Assembly: GCA_937901285.1 (NCBI GenBank)
Contig: CALCHI010000557.1
Coordinates: 1 to 49,226 of the forward strand
Direction of reading: 5' to 3'
DNA from: UBA8437 sp003445035
GTDB lineage: Bacteria > Planctomycetota > Planctomycetia > Planctomycetales > Planctomycetaceae
Length of the DNA stretch: 49,226 bases
Part shown: positions 16,253-25,183 of the stretch, piece by piece
Numbering within the stretch: the stretch's first letter is position 1
Layout of the letters: each line of letters begins with the position of its first letter
Notes under the pieces: generated by a model
What the model was told of the DNA's origin: nothing
What the model saw: only the letters and a program-made list of their open reading frames with translations
Databases searched by the model: none
Program-made: the position numbers and the translations under genes

Positions 16253-18865
16253 ATGAAAAAGTTCTCAGCCGGCTCGTGGCGCACCGGGATGTTCGTGGCC
16301 CTGATCAGCACAGTGCTTCTGGTGCCGACAAACCATTCACAGGCTGACGACGCCATGGATTGGTCGCATTGGCGCGGCCCGGAAATGAACGGGATCTCGC
16401 GAGAGAAAGGGATCGTTGACACCTGGAACCCGGCCGGCAAGGGGCAGAATGTCCTCTGGAAGAATGAGGACGCCGGAGGCCGGTCGACTCCGATCGTGAT
16501 GAAGGGGAAGCTCTACACGATCGTTCGCAATAATCCTGGAACAAAAAACGAGGGTGAAAAAGTCCTTTGCCTGAATGCGGAGACGGGTAAGAAGATTTGT
16601 GAGTACCCCTTCAACGTGTTTCTCTCTGACGTACCTGACACACGCGTTGGGTGGTCCTGCGTCACCGGAGATCCCGAAACCGAAAACGTTTTCGCGCTGG
16701 GTGTTTGCGGCCAGTTTCAGTGCCTGAAGGTTGTCAACAATGAGTTTCAAGTCGTGTGGGAGCATTCTCTCAGCGAAGAATACGGACTGTTGAGTACGTA
16801 TGGCGGTCGGACGAATGTCCCGGTGATACACGGGCAGGTGGTCGTGATCAGTGCCGTGGTGATCGGGTGGGGCAAGATGGCCAAGCCGGCACATCGGTTC
16901 ATCGCTTTTGACAAAAGAAACGGACAGCCAGTCTGGTTTGAGGGAACGCGGCCGCTGCCCTACGACACGACCTACAGTTCGCCTGTACTGACTGTGATCA
17001 ACGGGCAACGATTGATGGTGTTTGGGTCCGGCGATGGTGGCATCCATGCCTTCCAGCCTCTGACGGGTCGGAAAATCTGGACGTACAACGTGTCGCGTCG
17101 TGGCGTGAACACGACCCCGCTGATCGTCGGCAACACGATTTATGGTGGCCACAGCGAAGAGAATATCGGTTCGAACAAGATGGGGGCGTTGTTTGCCATC
17201 GATGGCTCCAAGACCGGTGACATCACCAAGAGTGGTGAGAAATGGCGCGTTTCGGAATGGTTTGTCGGCAAGAGTTCGCCGGTCCATGTGAATGGCCGGA
17301 TTTATGCCGCCGAAGACAAGGGCACCCTGCTGGTGGTCGAGGCCGCGGATGGCAGGCTGGTGCAGAAGTTGAAATTGCGAGGTCCGGTTCGCGCGAGCCC
17401 GCTGTACGTGGATGGAAAGATTTTCATCTGCACGTCCAATGGGATCTGGTGGACACTGAAGCCAAGCAAGACCGGGGTCACGGGGAAACCAAAGCGAATG
17501 AGAGGGATCGAAGTCTACGGATCACCAATCGTCTCGCACGGACGACTCTACGTTCCGACCACCGGAGCTCTGTACTGCGTGGGGACCAAGGGCGCGAAAC
17601 CGTCGGCCGACAAGCGGCCGGAAGCTACAAAGGAGACACCCAGAGAAGAGGATGCCGAGGTTGCCCATGCCCAGGTTGTCCCCGTCGAGAGCCTCTTGAA
17701 ACCCACGGCCGATGGGGGCCAGGCCCAGGAGTTCCAGGTCAGACTTTTCAACGCCAAGGGCCAGTACCTCAGGATGGCCAAGGCCGACGAGGTGGAGTTT
17801 GCGGTCCAGGGGCCCGGAAAGATCACCAAGCGAGATCTCCCGTCGGGAGGCAAGGGGTGGGAGTATGCGACTCCCAAGTCCCTGGCTCACACGTCGGTGG
17901 CGGTTACGGCCAAATTCGGGAAGCTCGTCGGTTCGGCGAGGATTCGTTTGGTGCCGGACTACAACTGGAAATTCGATTTCAGTAACGGGCAGGTGCCGGT
18001 GACCTGGGTCGGGTGCCGTTATCGCCACATTTCGCTGGATTATGACCTGTTCAAGAAGGTGGAGAAGGAGAACCCACTCGCCGGACAGCTTTACCTCTAC
18101 CTGATGACCAGTTTCACCAATTCGAACAATCCGGCTGTCACCACGGGGAAGGCTCCCCAGGTCTACAATGACGGGACTCCTCGGCGAACGTGGTCGGCGA
18201 TGCTCCGTTTCCTTGGCCTGCTGGGCCAGGTCAAGACGGTGGATGACGCCAAGGGGAAGCTTGATTCGTCGCTGGCAATATTGACACGAGAGAAATTCGT
18301 TGCCAAACACACCTGGTCGGCCCCGAAAGGCGGCATACAACTGGCAGTCACACGGGGTGCTCGGAAAGTGGACGGCAATGGAGTGATGGTGAAGATCAAG
18401 ACGATCCCCAAGGGGGCCCGCAGCCAGGGCTGGATGGGATTCATTGATGGTTCCAACTACACGATCCAGTCGGACGTGCTGGGAGCCACCAAGGCCAAGA
18501 AACAGCCGGATATTGGCTTGAGTGCACAGCGGTATACGTTGACCATGCTCGGTGCCGGCCAGCAACTGCAGATCCGGAGTTGGCCAACGCAGTTGAGGAT
18601 GGCCAAGACGATTCCCTTCAAGTGGGTTCCCGACAAGTGGTACACGATGAAGCTTGAAGCCCGCGTGTTGCCCGGAGCCGATGGCAAGTCGTCCAGGGCG
18701 ATACTCAAGGGCAAGGTCTGGGTGCGGGGCGAAAAGGAGCCGGACAAATGGCAAGTCGAGGCGATCGATGACGTGCCCAATGTCAAAGGCAGTCCGGGTT
18801 TGTTTGGCAACGCGATCGACGCCGAGATCTTTTACGACAATATCACGGTGACCAAAGGTAAGTAG
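16253..18865 (+). CDS. Secreted PQQ-like beta-propeller with C-terminal lectin-like domain (2 of 4)
   Basis: 870 residues, about twice the length of the simple propeller proteins in this window. After a signal peptide (about 1-36) it shows DWSHWRGPEMNGISREKG and PQQ-like blades such as LCLNAETGKKICEYPF, HAFQPLTGRKIWTYN and GTLLVVEAADGRLVQKLKL up to about residue 450. A linker rich in K/E/A follows, then an Ig-like stretch (about 480-565). The C-terminal segment ends WYTMKLEARVLPG and SPGLFGNAIDAEIFYDNITV, the closing strands of a concanavalin A/LamG-like or DUF1080-type fold. A carbohydrate-binding role is inferred from this. No ribosome site is obvious. It precedes another PQQ propeller by 56 bp. 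Confidence 0.8.
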   Translation: MKKFSAGSWRTGMFVALISTVLLVPTNHSQADDAMDWSHWRGPEMNGISREKGIVDTWNPAGKGQNVLWKNEDAGGRSTPIVMKGKLYTIVRNNPGTKNEGEKVLCLNAETGKKICEYPFNVFLSDVPDTRVGWSCVTGDPETENVFALGVCGQFQCLKVVNNEFQVVWEHSLSEEYGLLSTYGGRTNVPVIHGQVVVISAVVIGWGKMAKPAHRFIAFDKRNGQPVWFEGTRPLPYDTTYSSPVLTVINGQRLMVFGSGDGGIHAFQPLTGRKIWTYNVSRRGVNTTPLIVGNTIYGGHSEENIGSNKMGALFAIDGSKTGDITKSGEKWRVSEWFVGKSSPVHVNGRIYAAEDKGTLLVVEAADGRLVQKLKLRGPVRASPLYVDGKIFICTSNGIWWTLKPSKTGVTGKPKRMRGIEVYGSPIVSHGRLYVPTTGALYCVGTKGAKPSADKRPEATKETPREEDAEVAHAQVVPVESLLKPTADGGQAQEFQVRLFNAKGQYLRMAKADEVEFAVQGPGKITKRDLPSGGKGWEYATPKSLAHTSVAVTAKFGKLVGSARIRLVPDYNWKFDFSNGQVPVTWVGCRYRHISLDYDLFKKVEKENPLAGQLYLYLMTSFTNSNNPAVTTGKAPQVYNDGTPRRTWSAMLRFLGLLGQVKTVDDAKGKLDSSLAILTREKFVAKHTWSAPKGGIQLAVTRGARKVDGNGVMVKIKTIPKGARSQGWMGFIDGSNYTIQSDVLGATKAKKQPDIGLSAQRYTLTMLGAGQQLQIRSWPTQLRMAKTIPFKWVPDKWYTMKLEARVLPGADGKSSRAILKGKVWVRGEKEPDKWQVEAIDDVPNVKGSPGLFGNAIDAEIFYDNITVTKGK

Positions 18866-18921
18866 TCACCTCTTCCCAAGCGGGAACCGACCTCCAGAGA
18901 CTCTTCGCACAAAGGACCGAG

Positions 18922-20646
18922 ATGATGAATCGAACCCTCAGCATGTCGACATGGCTTGGCCTTGCCGCATTGATGGTCGTGCCGCTGACCGTGGCCCAGG
19001 ACAAGGCGAAGAAGCCCGGGGCGTATGACCCGACCGCTGTGGCCATGGCCGAGATCGCCACTCTGAAGGTCGGCAAGCTCGACTGGCCCCAGTGGGGTGG
19101 TTCCAGTGGCCGCAACAACACTCCGCAGGGTGTCAACATTCCCGTCACGTGGGACATTGAGTCCGGCAAGAATGTCAAGTGGCAGTCAAATCTTGGCTCG
19201 CAGACCTACGGGAACCCGGTTGCAGCCAACGGCAAGATTTATGTCGGAACCAACAACGGGGGCGGCCACATCAAGCGGTACCCCGCCACTGTCGATCTCG
19301 GATGCATGCTCTGTTTCGACGCCACCAATGGCAAGTTGCTGTGGCAACACTCCAACCCGAAGCTGACCACCGGCCGTGTGCACGACTGGCCTTTGCAGGG
19401 AATCTGCGACTCACCCTACGTCGATGGAAAACGGGTGTGGTACGTGACGAGTCGTGGTACGGTCGCCTGCCTGGACACCGAAGGGTTTTACGACGGAAAG
19501 AACAACGGGCCGTACACGGCCGAGCCAAACGAGAACAAGGACGAGGCCGACGTGATCTGGTCCTTCGACATGATGAAGGAACTGGGCGTCTCTCAGCACA
19601 ACATGTGCAGTTGTTCGGTGACGTGTGCTGGCGAGGTGCTGTTCGTCAACACGTCAAACGGCGTCAGTTTTGAACATCTCGGGATCCCCGCCCCCAAGGC
19701 GGCCAGCTTTGTTGCCATGGATCGTAACACCGGCAAGGTCCTTTGGACCGACAGGTCTCCGGCCACTGCCATCCTGCACGGTCAGTGGTCCAGTCCGACC
19801 TACGGCGTATTTGGCGGACAACCACAGGTGGTCTTCGCCGGTGGTGATGGCTGGGTGTACAGTTTCGATCCGAAGGGTGATGGCAAAGGCGGTGCAAAAC
19901 TGCTGTGGCGTTTTGATGCAAACCCCAAGGAGGCCAAGTGGATTCTTGGCGGGCGTGGCACCAGGAACAACATCATCGCGACCCCGGTTGTCTACGATGG
20001 GATGGTCTACGTGGCGGTTGGACAGGATCCCGAGCATGGCGAGGGGATGGGCCACCTGTGGGCCATCGATCCCACCAAGCGCGGCGACACCAGTCCGACA
20101 AAGGCGTATGACAAGGCCGGGAAGGAAATTCCATTCGAAAAACGTCGACGGTTGCAGAACGTGATTGCCAAGGAGATGGAAACCATCAAGCCGAATCCCA
20201 ATCACGCTGACATCTGGCACTACGGACAGATGACCGAGGAGAAGTACAACGCGACGGACTTCGAGCAGCAGATGCATCGGTCGTGTGGGACCGTGGCGAT
20301 CAAGAATGACCTGCTCTATATCGCGGACTTCAGTGGGCTGTTCCATTGCCTGGACGCCAGGACGGGTAAGCCTCATTGGACCTACGACATGTTTGCCGCG
20401 TCGTGGGCGTCGCCGTTGATTGTCGAGGACAAGGTCTACATCGGCGACGAAGACGGCGATGTGGCCATCTTTCCACTGACGGCCGACCCCAAGAAAGCGC
20501 TCAAGGATGTTAACGGAGAGTTGGAGCCGGCACTCGGCGTGATCAACATGGGCAACTCGGTCTATTCGACTCCGATTGTCGCCAACAACGTGTTGTATAT
20601 CGCCAACAAGTCGACATTGTTCGCAATCAAAGCTCCGGCCAAATGA
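18922..20646 (+). CDS. Secreted PQQ-like beta-propeller protein (3 of 4)
   Basis: 574 residues, with ribosome site AAAGGA before the ATG and a signal peptide of about 26 residues (LGLAALMVVPLTVAQ). It contains PQQ-like blades: MLCFDATNGKLLWQHSNPKL, VAMDRNTGKVLWTDRS, VYSFDPKGDGKGGAKLLWRF and FHCLDARTGKPHWTYDM. The opening LDWPQWGGSSGRNNTPQGVN is a variant of the WPQWRGP motif of the paralogues. No cytochrome domain or PQQ-dehydrogenase catalytic motif was found. Its length and spacing are nearer to quinoprotein dehydrogenases than those of the 391- and 419-residue paralogues, so an enzymatic role cannot be excluded. A strong terminator follows 27 bp after the stop. Confidence 0.82.
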   Translation: MMNRTLSMSTWLGLAALMVVPLTVAQDKAKKPGAYDPTAVAMAEIATLKVGKLDWPQWGGSSGRNNTPQGVNIPVTWDIESGKNVKWQSNLGSQTYGNPVAANGKIYVGTNNGGGHIKRYPATVDLGCMLCFDATNGKLLWQHSNPKLTTGRVHDWPLQGICDSPYVDGKRVWYVTSRGTVACLDTEGFYDGKNNGPYTAEPNENKDEADVIWSFDMMKELGVSQHNMCSCSVTCAGEVLFVNTSNGVSFEHLGIPAPKAASFVAMDRNTGKVLWTDRSPATAILHGQWSSPTYGVFGGQPQVVFAGGDGWVYSFDPKGDGKGGAKLLWRFDANPKEAKWILGGRGTRNNIIATPVVYDGMVYVAVGQDPEHGEGMGHLWAIDPTKRGDTSPTKAYDKAGKEIPFEKRRRLQNVIAKEMETIKPNPNHADIWHYGQMTEEKYNATDFEQQMHRSCGTVAIKNDLLYIADFSGLFHCLDARTGKPHWTYDMFAASWASPLIVEDKVYIGDEDGDVAIFPLTADPKKALKDVNGELEPALGVINMGNSVYSTPIVANNVLYIANKSTLFAIKAPAK

Positions 20647-20673
20647 CGCGGCAATTTCGGCATTGAATCTCAG

Positions 20674-20717
20674 CACCGCAGCGGATCTGCACAGTTCCGC
20701 TGCGGTGTCTTTTGTTG
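20674..20717 (+). terminator. Intrinsic terminator after the PQQ propeller genes
   Basis: A perfect 12-bp stem (CACCGCAGCGGA at 20674-20685 pairing with TCCGCTGCGGTG at 20696-20707), 10-base loop, then a T-rich run (TCTTTTGTTG). It lies 27 bp after the stop codon and separates the PQQ genes from the next promoter. Confidence 0.85.
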
Positions 20718-20732
20718 CCCCGTGAGCGCGAA

Positions 20733-20761
20733 TTGCCGAAGCGTCAGTTGCGGACTAGAAT
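20733..20761 (+). promoter_or_regulatory. Promoter upstream of the alcohol dehydrogenase gene
   Basis: TTGCCG (20733-20738), 17-bp spacer, TAGAAT (20756-20761). The -35 and spacing are identical to those at pyrD (47376). Transcription would start near 20768, leaving a leader of about 138 bases before the ATG at 20906. No leader peptide or riboswitch was recognised in that leader. Confidence 0.6.
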
Positions 20762-20905
20762 GGATCTTCTCTACTGACTGGCTCCATTCCGGCCACCGGT
20801 GCAAGGTTCATCGACGGCCATCCCGCCACAACTCGCCCGCCTCGCTGACGTCCTGCTCCTAATTCGTGCAAACGCACGCTTCCACCGTTCGCACTCGGCG
20901 ATCCG

Positions 20906-22141
20906 ATGCAGGTTCCCCCGGAAACCACAGACGCATTTTCCGAAGACGAACTGGCTGCACTCGGTATCGACGAGTTGCTGCAGGCCGGTTCTCCGACTCG
21001 GGTGGAGTCAGGGCCCGGCGCGCTGTCAACACTGGGTCACTGGGCTCGGGATCTTGGGGGCCAGAGGCTGTTCCTGGTGACCGACCGGGGACTTCGGGAG
21101 GCGGGCCACGAGGAACGTGTGCTGGGGTGTCTCGAAGAGTCGGGATACGATTCGGAGTGCGTCGCTGTTTTTGGCGACGTCCGACCGAATCCTACGACCG
21201 AGGATGTCGAGCGAGCCCTGTCGGTCGCTCGGGAGCACGGTAGTGATCTGATCATCGGGCTGGGCGGTGGTAGCAGCCTGGACTGTGCCAAGGGTGTCAA
21301 TTTTCTTTTGACCAACGGTGGTCGGATTGAGGATTACTGGGGGGTGGGAAAGGCTGATCAGCCGATGTTGCCGATGATCGCAGTGCCCACCACCGCCGGG
21401 ACCGGTAGCGAGGCCCAGTCGTTTGCGTTGATTGCCAACCCAAAGACACACATGAAGATGGCCTGCGGAGACAAAAAGGCCGCGTGCCGGGTGGCGATCC
21501 TGGACCCGGAATTGACCCTGACGATGCCCGCCGCCGTGACGGCAGCCACCGGGATCGACGCCATCAGTCACGCGCTGGAAACGGCCGTCACGACTCAGCG
21601 CAACGGCATTTCCAGTCGGTTCAGCCGTGACGCCTGGGCGATGCTCTCGGAGGGATTTCCTCGAGTGGTGACCGGCTCGGGGTCAATCGACGCGCGGCAG
21701 CAGATGCTCTATGGGGCCCATCTGGCTGGAGCGGCTATCGAGAATTCCATGTTGGGTGCGGCCCACGCCCTGGCCAACCCCCTTTCTGCTCACTACGACA
21801 TGACACACGGTGTCGCAATCGGAATCATGCTGCCTCACGTGATTCGCTTCAACCAGGACGTCGTGGCAGAGATCTATGCGGATCTGCTGGCAGTGGCCGG
21901 TGCCGAAAAGGTTCCTGGATTGCCGGCCGGTGAACAACTCGCATCACTGGTCGAACACATGGCTAGTGACGCGGGATTGCCGCGGACGTTGGCGGAATGC
22001 GATATTCGCGATAATCTGTTGGATCAGTTGGCTGACGAAGCCTATGAACAATGGACAGGTCAATTTAATCCCAGGCCGGTTTCGACCGAAACCCTCAAGG
22101 GACTCTACGAATGCGCCTCACCACAAATCGCCTCCTCCTGA
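20906..22141 (+). CDS. Iron-containing (group III) alcohol dehydrogenase
   Basis: 411-residue NAD(P)-dependent, Fe2+- or Zn2+-type alcohol dehydrogenase. The dinucleotide site is LIIGLGGGSSLDCAKG and the conserved PTTAGTGSEAQSFA follows. The four metal ligands are present: Asp218 and His222 (GIDAISHALE), His287 (GAAHALANPL) and His301 (MTHGVAIGIMLPH). The N-terminal extension (about 1-33) before the Rossmann part is longer than in the classic E. coli enzymes. The ATG at 20906 is the first good start after a promoter at 20733. The last 31 bp overlap the start of the next PQQ-propeller gene. An alcohol or aldehyde substrate cannot be deduced. Confidence 0.87.
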   Translation: MQVPPETTDAFSEDELAALGIDELLQAGSPTRVESGPGALSTLGHWARDLGGQRLFLVTDRGLREAGHEERVLGCLEESGYDSECVAVFGDVRPNPTTEDVERALSVAREHGSDLIIGLGGGSSLDCAKGVNFLLTNGGRIEDYWGVGKADQPMLPMIAVPTTAGTGSEAQSFALIANPKTHMKMACGDKKAACRVAILDPELTLTMPAAVTAATGIDAISHALETAVTTQRNGISSRFSRDAWAMLSEGFPRVVTGSGSIDARQQMLYGAHLAGAAIENSMLGAAHALANPLSAHYDMTHGVAIGIMLPHVIRFNQDVVAEIYADLLAVAGAEKVPGLPAGEQLASLVEHMASDAGLPRTLAECDIRDNLLDQLADEAYEQWTGQFNPRPVSTETLKGLYECASPQIASS

Positions 22142-23286
22142 TTGTTGCGACGTGCCTGTCGGTGGCCCATGCGGCGCCTCCGGCCAAGGTGACCGTTGCG
22201 ACTGACGCGTCCTCGTGGCCCAATTTTCGTAACGGCCATGAATTGCGCGGCGTAGCCGGAGCGGCATTGCCCGAGAATCTTCAGTTACTGTGGTCGCAAC
22301 CGATCCCCGACGGAATGGTTTACACCTCGGCAGCTGCCGTCATCGGGGGGCGCGTTTATGCCTCCACTCTCGGCGGGGAACTGCTGTGCCTGGATCTGAA
22401 AACCGGCAAGAAACTCTGGCGATATCTCTCGGCACCCAAGCCCGAGCCAGACACCTTCATCCCCGGATTTCCAGCCGCCCCGACCGTTTCCGAAGAGACG
22501 GTCTACGTTGGAGACGAGGACGGTGTGTTTCACGCTATTGACCGCAAGACCGGAAAGAAGCGATGGGTGTGGAAGACGCAGGCTGAAGTGAACAGCTCGG
22601 CAGCGGTTGTCGGTAATCGTGTGATCTTCGGGTCGTATGACGCCAACCTGTATTGCCTGGACGCCAAGACGGGAAAGAAAGTCTGGACATTTCAGACAGC
22701 CGATCGGATCAATGGGTCTCCGGCGATTGCGGGAAATTACACGTTCGTGACCGGATGTGATCAGCATCTGAGGATGATCAACATCAAGACCGGCAAGCAG
22801 GAGAAGGACATGGCGCTGGGGAGCTTTATGATTGCCTCGCCGGCCATCGTCGGAGACATGCTGTACGTGGGGACTCACGACGGAGAATTCCTGGCCGTGA
22901 ACTGGAAGAAACAGGAAGTGACCTGGCGGTACAGCGACCCACAGAAGATGCAGCCCTACCACGCCTCGGCGGCCATACTCGGCGATCGCATCGTGGTCGG
23001 ATGCCAGGACAAGCGAGTGCACTGCATCGACCGAAAGACCGGAAAGCGATTGTGGGTGTTTGCCACCCGGGCACAGGTGAACAGTTCACCGGTGATTGCC
23101 GGCAACCGGGTGTATTTCGGATCAGCCGATCGCAACATATATGCCGTGGAACTGAAGAGCGGAAAACCCGTGTGGAAGTTTCGCGGGAAATCGGACTTCA
23201 ATGCCGCACCGTCGGTCGCCGGAGGGCGGCTGCTGATCGGATCGGAAGGTACCCAGGCCCGCCTGCTTTGCTTCGGCGCGAAATAA
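22111..23286 (+). CDS. Secreted PQQ-like beta-propeller protein (4 of 4)
   Basis: 391 residues. Signal peptide MRLTTNRLLLIVATCLSVAHA, then WPNFRNGHELRGVAGAALPE, a relaxed form of the WPQWRGP opening. Seven to eight very regular blades are visible with the core (Y/H)CLDxKTGKKxW, for example LLCLDLKTGKKLWRY, FHAIDRKTGKKRWVWK, YCLDAKTGKKVWTFQ and VHCIDRKTGKRLWVFAT. The regularity recalls BamB-type propellers, but BamB's lipobox is absent. It starts inside the ADH gene (31-bp overlap) and its TAA stop shares one base with the ATG of the radical SAM gene, so it is translationally coupled to the unexplained locus that follows. An extracytoplasmic sensing or scaffold role is inferred. Confidence 0.82.
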   Translation: MRLTTNRLLLIVATCLSVAHAAPPAKVTVATDASSWPNFRNGHELRGVAGAALPENLQLLWSQPIPDGMVYTSAAAVIGGRVYASTLGGELLCLDLKTGKKLWRYLSAPKPEPDTFIPGFPAAPTVSEETVYVGDEDGVFHAIDRKTGKKRWVWKTQAEVNSSAAVVGNRVIFGSYDANLYCLDAKTGKKVWTFQTADRINGSPAIAGNYTFVTGCDQHLRMINIKTGKQEKDMALGSFMIASPAIVGDMLYVGTHDGEFLAVNWKKQEVTWRYSDPQKMQPYHASAAILGDRIVVGCQDKRVHCIDRKTGKRLWVFATRAQVNSSPVIAGNRVYFGSADRNIYAVELKSGKPVWKFRGKSDFNAAPSVAGGRLLIGSEGTQARLLCFGAK

Positions 23287-24596
23287 TGGCAACCGACACC
23301 AGCAGCACAACAGAAGTTGGCAGTTACTTCATCTCGAATTACCCTCCGTTCTCGCAATGGACCGGCGAGGCGGTGTCCGAGATCGAAGGGGCTCTGGATG
23401 TCGTTGAGCCGGATCCGGTGACACTGGGAATGTATCTGCACATTCCCTTCTGCCGTAAACGCTGCAAGTTCTGCTACTTCCGCGTCTACACGAACCAAAA
23501 CGCCCAGGCGATCGCCAACTACGTGGAGGCGATTGCTGCCGAGGCGAAGATGGTCAGCGCCCGTTCGGGGGTTGCCGGCCGGGAACTGGAGTTCGTCTAT
23601 TTCGGTGGAGGGACGCCTTCTTACCTTAGTTCCAGGCAGCTCCGATTTCTCAGGGACTCGGTGGCCGAGTCGTTCTCCTGGGAGACCGCGAAGGAGGTGA
23701 CTTTCGAGTGCGAGCCGGGCACGTTGAATCTTGAAAAGGTGCAGACGTTATCCGAGATCGGCATCACACGGGTTTCGCTGGGCGTCGAGAACTTCCATGA
23801 CGGGATTCTCGAAGAGAATGGCCGGGCTCATCTCTCACCGGAAATATTCCGCGCCTACGACTGGATCCAGCAGGTCGGATTTCCCCAGGTCAACATCGAT
23901 CTGATTGCCGGAATGGTCGGCGAAACCGAGGAGAACTGGGCGGCGTGTGTCGAGAAAGCAATCGAGATGCAGCCTGACAACATCACCATCTACCAGATGG
24001 AGTTGCCTTTCAACACGGTCTATTCTCAACAGATCAAGGACGAGGGGGTTGCCTCGCCGGTAGCCGACTGGCCTACGAAACGGCGTTGGGTCAGCGAGGC
24101 CATGGATCGACTGCAGTCGGTTGGTTATCACGTGTCCAGTGGCAACGAGATGGTCAGCAATCCTGAAACGGATCGATTTGTCTATCGCGACAACCTGTTT
24201 CGCGGATCGGATATCCTGGCACTGGGTGTGTCCAGTTTTGGGCACTTCCAGGGCGTGCATTACCAGAACCTCGATGCGATCGAAGAGTACCAGGCCGCTG
24301 TCGATGCTGGGGGGCTGCCAATAAACCGTGCGCTGCGTCCAAGTAAGACGCAGCGGTTGATTCGGGAATTCGTCTTGCAACTGAAGGAGGGAGTGGTCGA
24401 CATCCCCGCGTTGGACAAGAAGTTTGACGTACGAGTCAATGACCAGTTCAGCGAGGCTCTGGGCAATCAGCAAAAAGCGGGCTATCTGGAAGTGGATGAT
24501 GAAACGGTGAGATTGACCCGCAAGGGATTGCTGCAGGCAGATAGCCTGTTGCCGGAGTACTTCGAACCCGAGTATCGTCGGGTGCGCTACACCTAG
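23286..24596 (+). CDS. HemW/HemN-like radical SAM protein, function unassigned
   Basis: 436-residue radical SAM enzyme of the coproporphyrinogen III oxidase-like group. The 4Fe-4S cluster motif is Cys56-x3-Cys60-x2-Cys63 in IPFCRKRCKFCYFRVY; the preceding GMYLHIPFC, FVYFGGGTPSYLSSRQL and RVSLGVENFHDGIL are family features. The HemN C-terminal domain is recognisable (SKTQRLIREFVLQLKEG, then LTRKGLLQADSLLPEYF). HemW usually has YCDF after the third Cys and HemN has a fourth Cys; here the residues are Tyr-Phe, so neither a heme chaperone nor a true HemN is assured. The ATG is chosen because it overlaps the previous stop (TAATG). Neighbours point to a dedicated pathway rather than general heme synthesis. 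Confidence 0.8.
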   Translation: MATDTSSTTEVGSYFISNYPPFSQWTGEAVSEIEGALDVVEPDPVTLGMYLHIPFCRKRCKFCYFRVYTNQNAQAIANYVEAIAAEAKMVSARSGVAGRELEFVYFGGGTPSYLSSRQLRFLRDSVAESFSWETAKEVTFECEPGTLNLEKVQTLSEIGITRVSLGVENFHDGILEENGRAHLSPEIFRAYDWIQQVGFPQVNIDLIAGMVGETEENWAACVEKAIEMQPDNITIYQMELPFNTVYSQQIKDEGVASPVADWPTKRRWVSEAMDRLQSVGYHVSSGNEMVSNPETDRFVYRDNLFRGSDILALGVSSFGHFQGVHYQNLDAIEEYQAAVDAGGLPINRALRPSKTQRLIREFVLQLKEGVVDIPALDKKFDVRVNDQFSEALGNQQKAGYLEVDDETVRLTRKGLLQADSLLPEYFEPEYRRVRYT

Positions 24597-24619
24597 AGGC
24601 GGATGCGACCGATAAGTCC

Positions 24620-25183
24620 GTGAATCCTCGTGACGAACTCCATGCCCTGACCGGGCTGTTTGATGGCGGTGACCGATTGGTGCAATCGGCAGAGCACGTG
24701 TCCACGGCGCTGACACCGTCACCCTACAACGAGATGCTCGTCCACAATCACCACATGACGGTGACGATGGAGGAGTACCACGGTAGTGCTGTGGAGGTGA
24801 GAATCGTCGACCAGGTCGATCGCGACGGCCTGTACTGCCGAAAGATCGTTCTGTTGACGCTCGATACCGCGGCGGTGGTGCAATTCGGGATCGTCCGCTT
24901 CAATTTTCATTATGTCACTGAGGCAGTCCGTGACGAGATCGTCGCTGGCGAGACTCCGTTGGGGCGAGTCCTGATCAATCACAACGTCCTTCGCCACATC
25001 GATCTGGGTGCGATCCTGAGAGTGACCGCTGGCGACGAACTGGCCGGGCTGTTGAAGATGCCGTCTGGCGGAGTGACGTACGGCCGGTTGGCAACAATTT
25101 TCTGCAACCAGCATCCCGCGGTCGATCTGCTTGAGATTTCGGCACCGTTGGAAGCGGGCGAGAGCACTGATGATCAAGCTTGA
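24620..25183 (+). CDS. Chorismate-lyase-like (UbiC/DUF98-type) protein, tentative
   Basis: 187 residues, soluble, no signal peptide. Segments such as MTVTMEEYHGSAVEVRIVDQ, YCRKIVLLTLDTAAVVQFGI and ETPLGRVLINHNVLRHIDLG follow the strand pattern of the UbiC/DUF98 fold (target strand, Arg-containing strand, then P-L-G-x-x-L). That fold includes chorismate pyruvate-lyases, which make 4-hydroxybenzoate, but the active-site residues cannot be checked without an alignment. The start is GTG 24620 and lacks a clear ribosome site. The gene ends 14 bp inside the FAD-oxidoreductase gene and starts 23 bp after the radical SAM gene, so the three belong to one unit. It could also be a related enzyme of other specificity. 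Confidence 0.5.
   Translation: MNPRDELHALTGLFDGGDRLVQSAEHVSTALTPSPYNEMLVHNHHMTVTMEEYHGSAVEVRIVDQVDRDGLYCRKIVLLTLDTAAVVQFGIVRFNFHYVTEAVRDEIVAGETPLGRVLINHNVLRHIDLGAILRVTAGDELAGLLKMPSGGVTYGRLATIFCNQHPAVDLLEISAPLEAGESTDDQA

Noticed and set aside
17522..18754. Minus-strand open frame of about 410 codons inside the 870-aa PQQ gene
   Set aside because: Shadow of the real gene; no recognisable motif, no ribosome site and no partner.
20762..20905. Possible tRNA or riboswitch in the leader of the alcohol dehydrogenase gene
   Set aside because: A GGTTCATCG segment resembles a T-loop, but no acceptor stem, anticodon arm or CCA pairs with it, and no known riboswitch core was seen.
23286..24596. Annotation as hemN/hemW with a gene symbol
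   Set aside because: The residues after the cluster motif and the genomic context do not support a specific role in heme synthesis or insertion.
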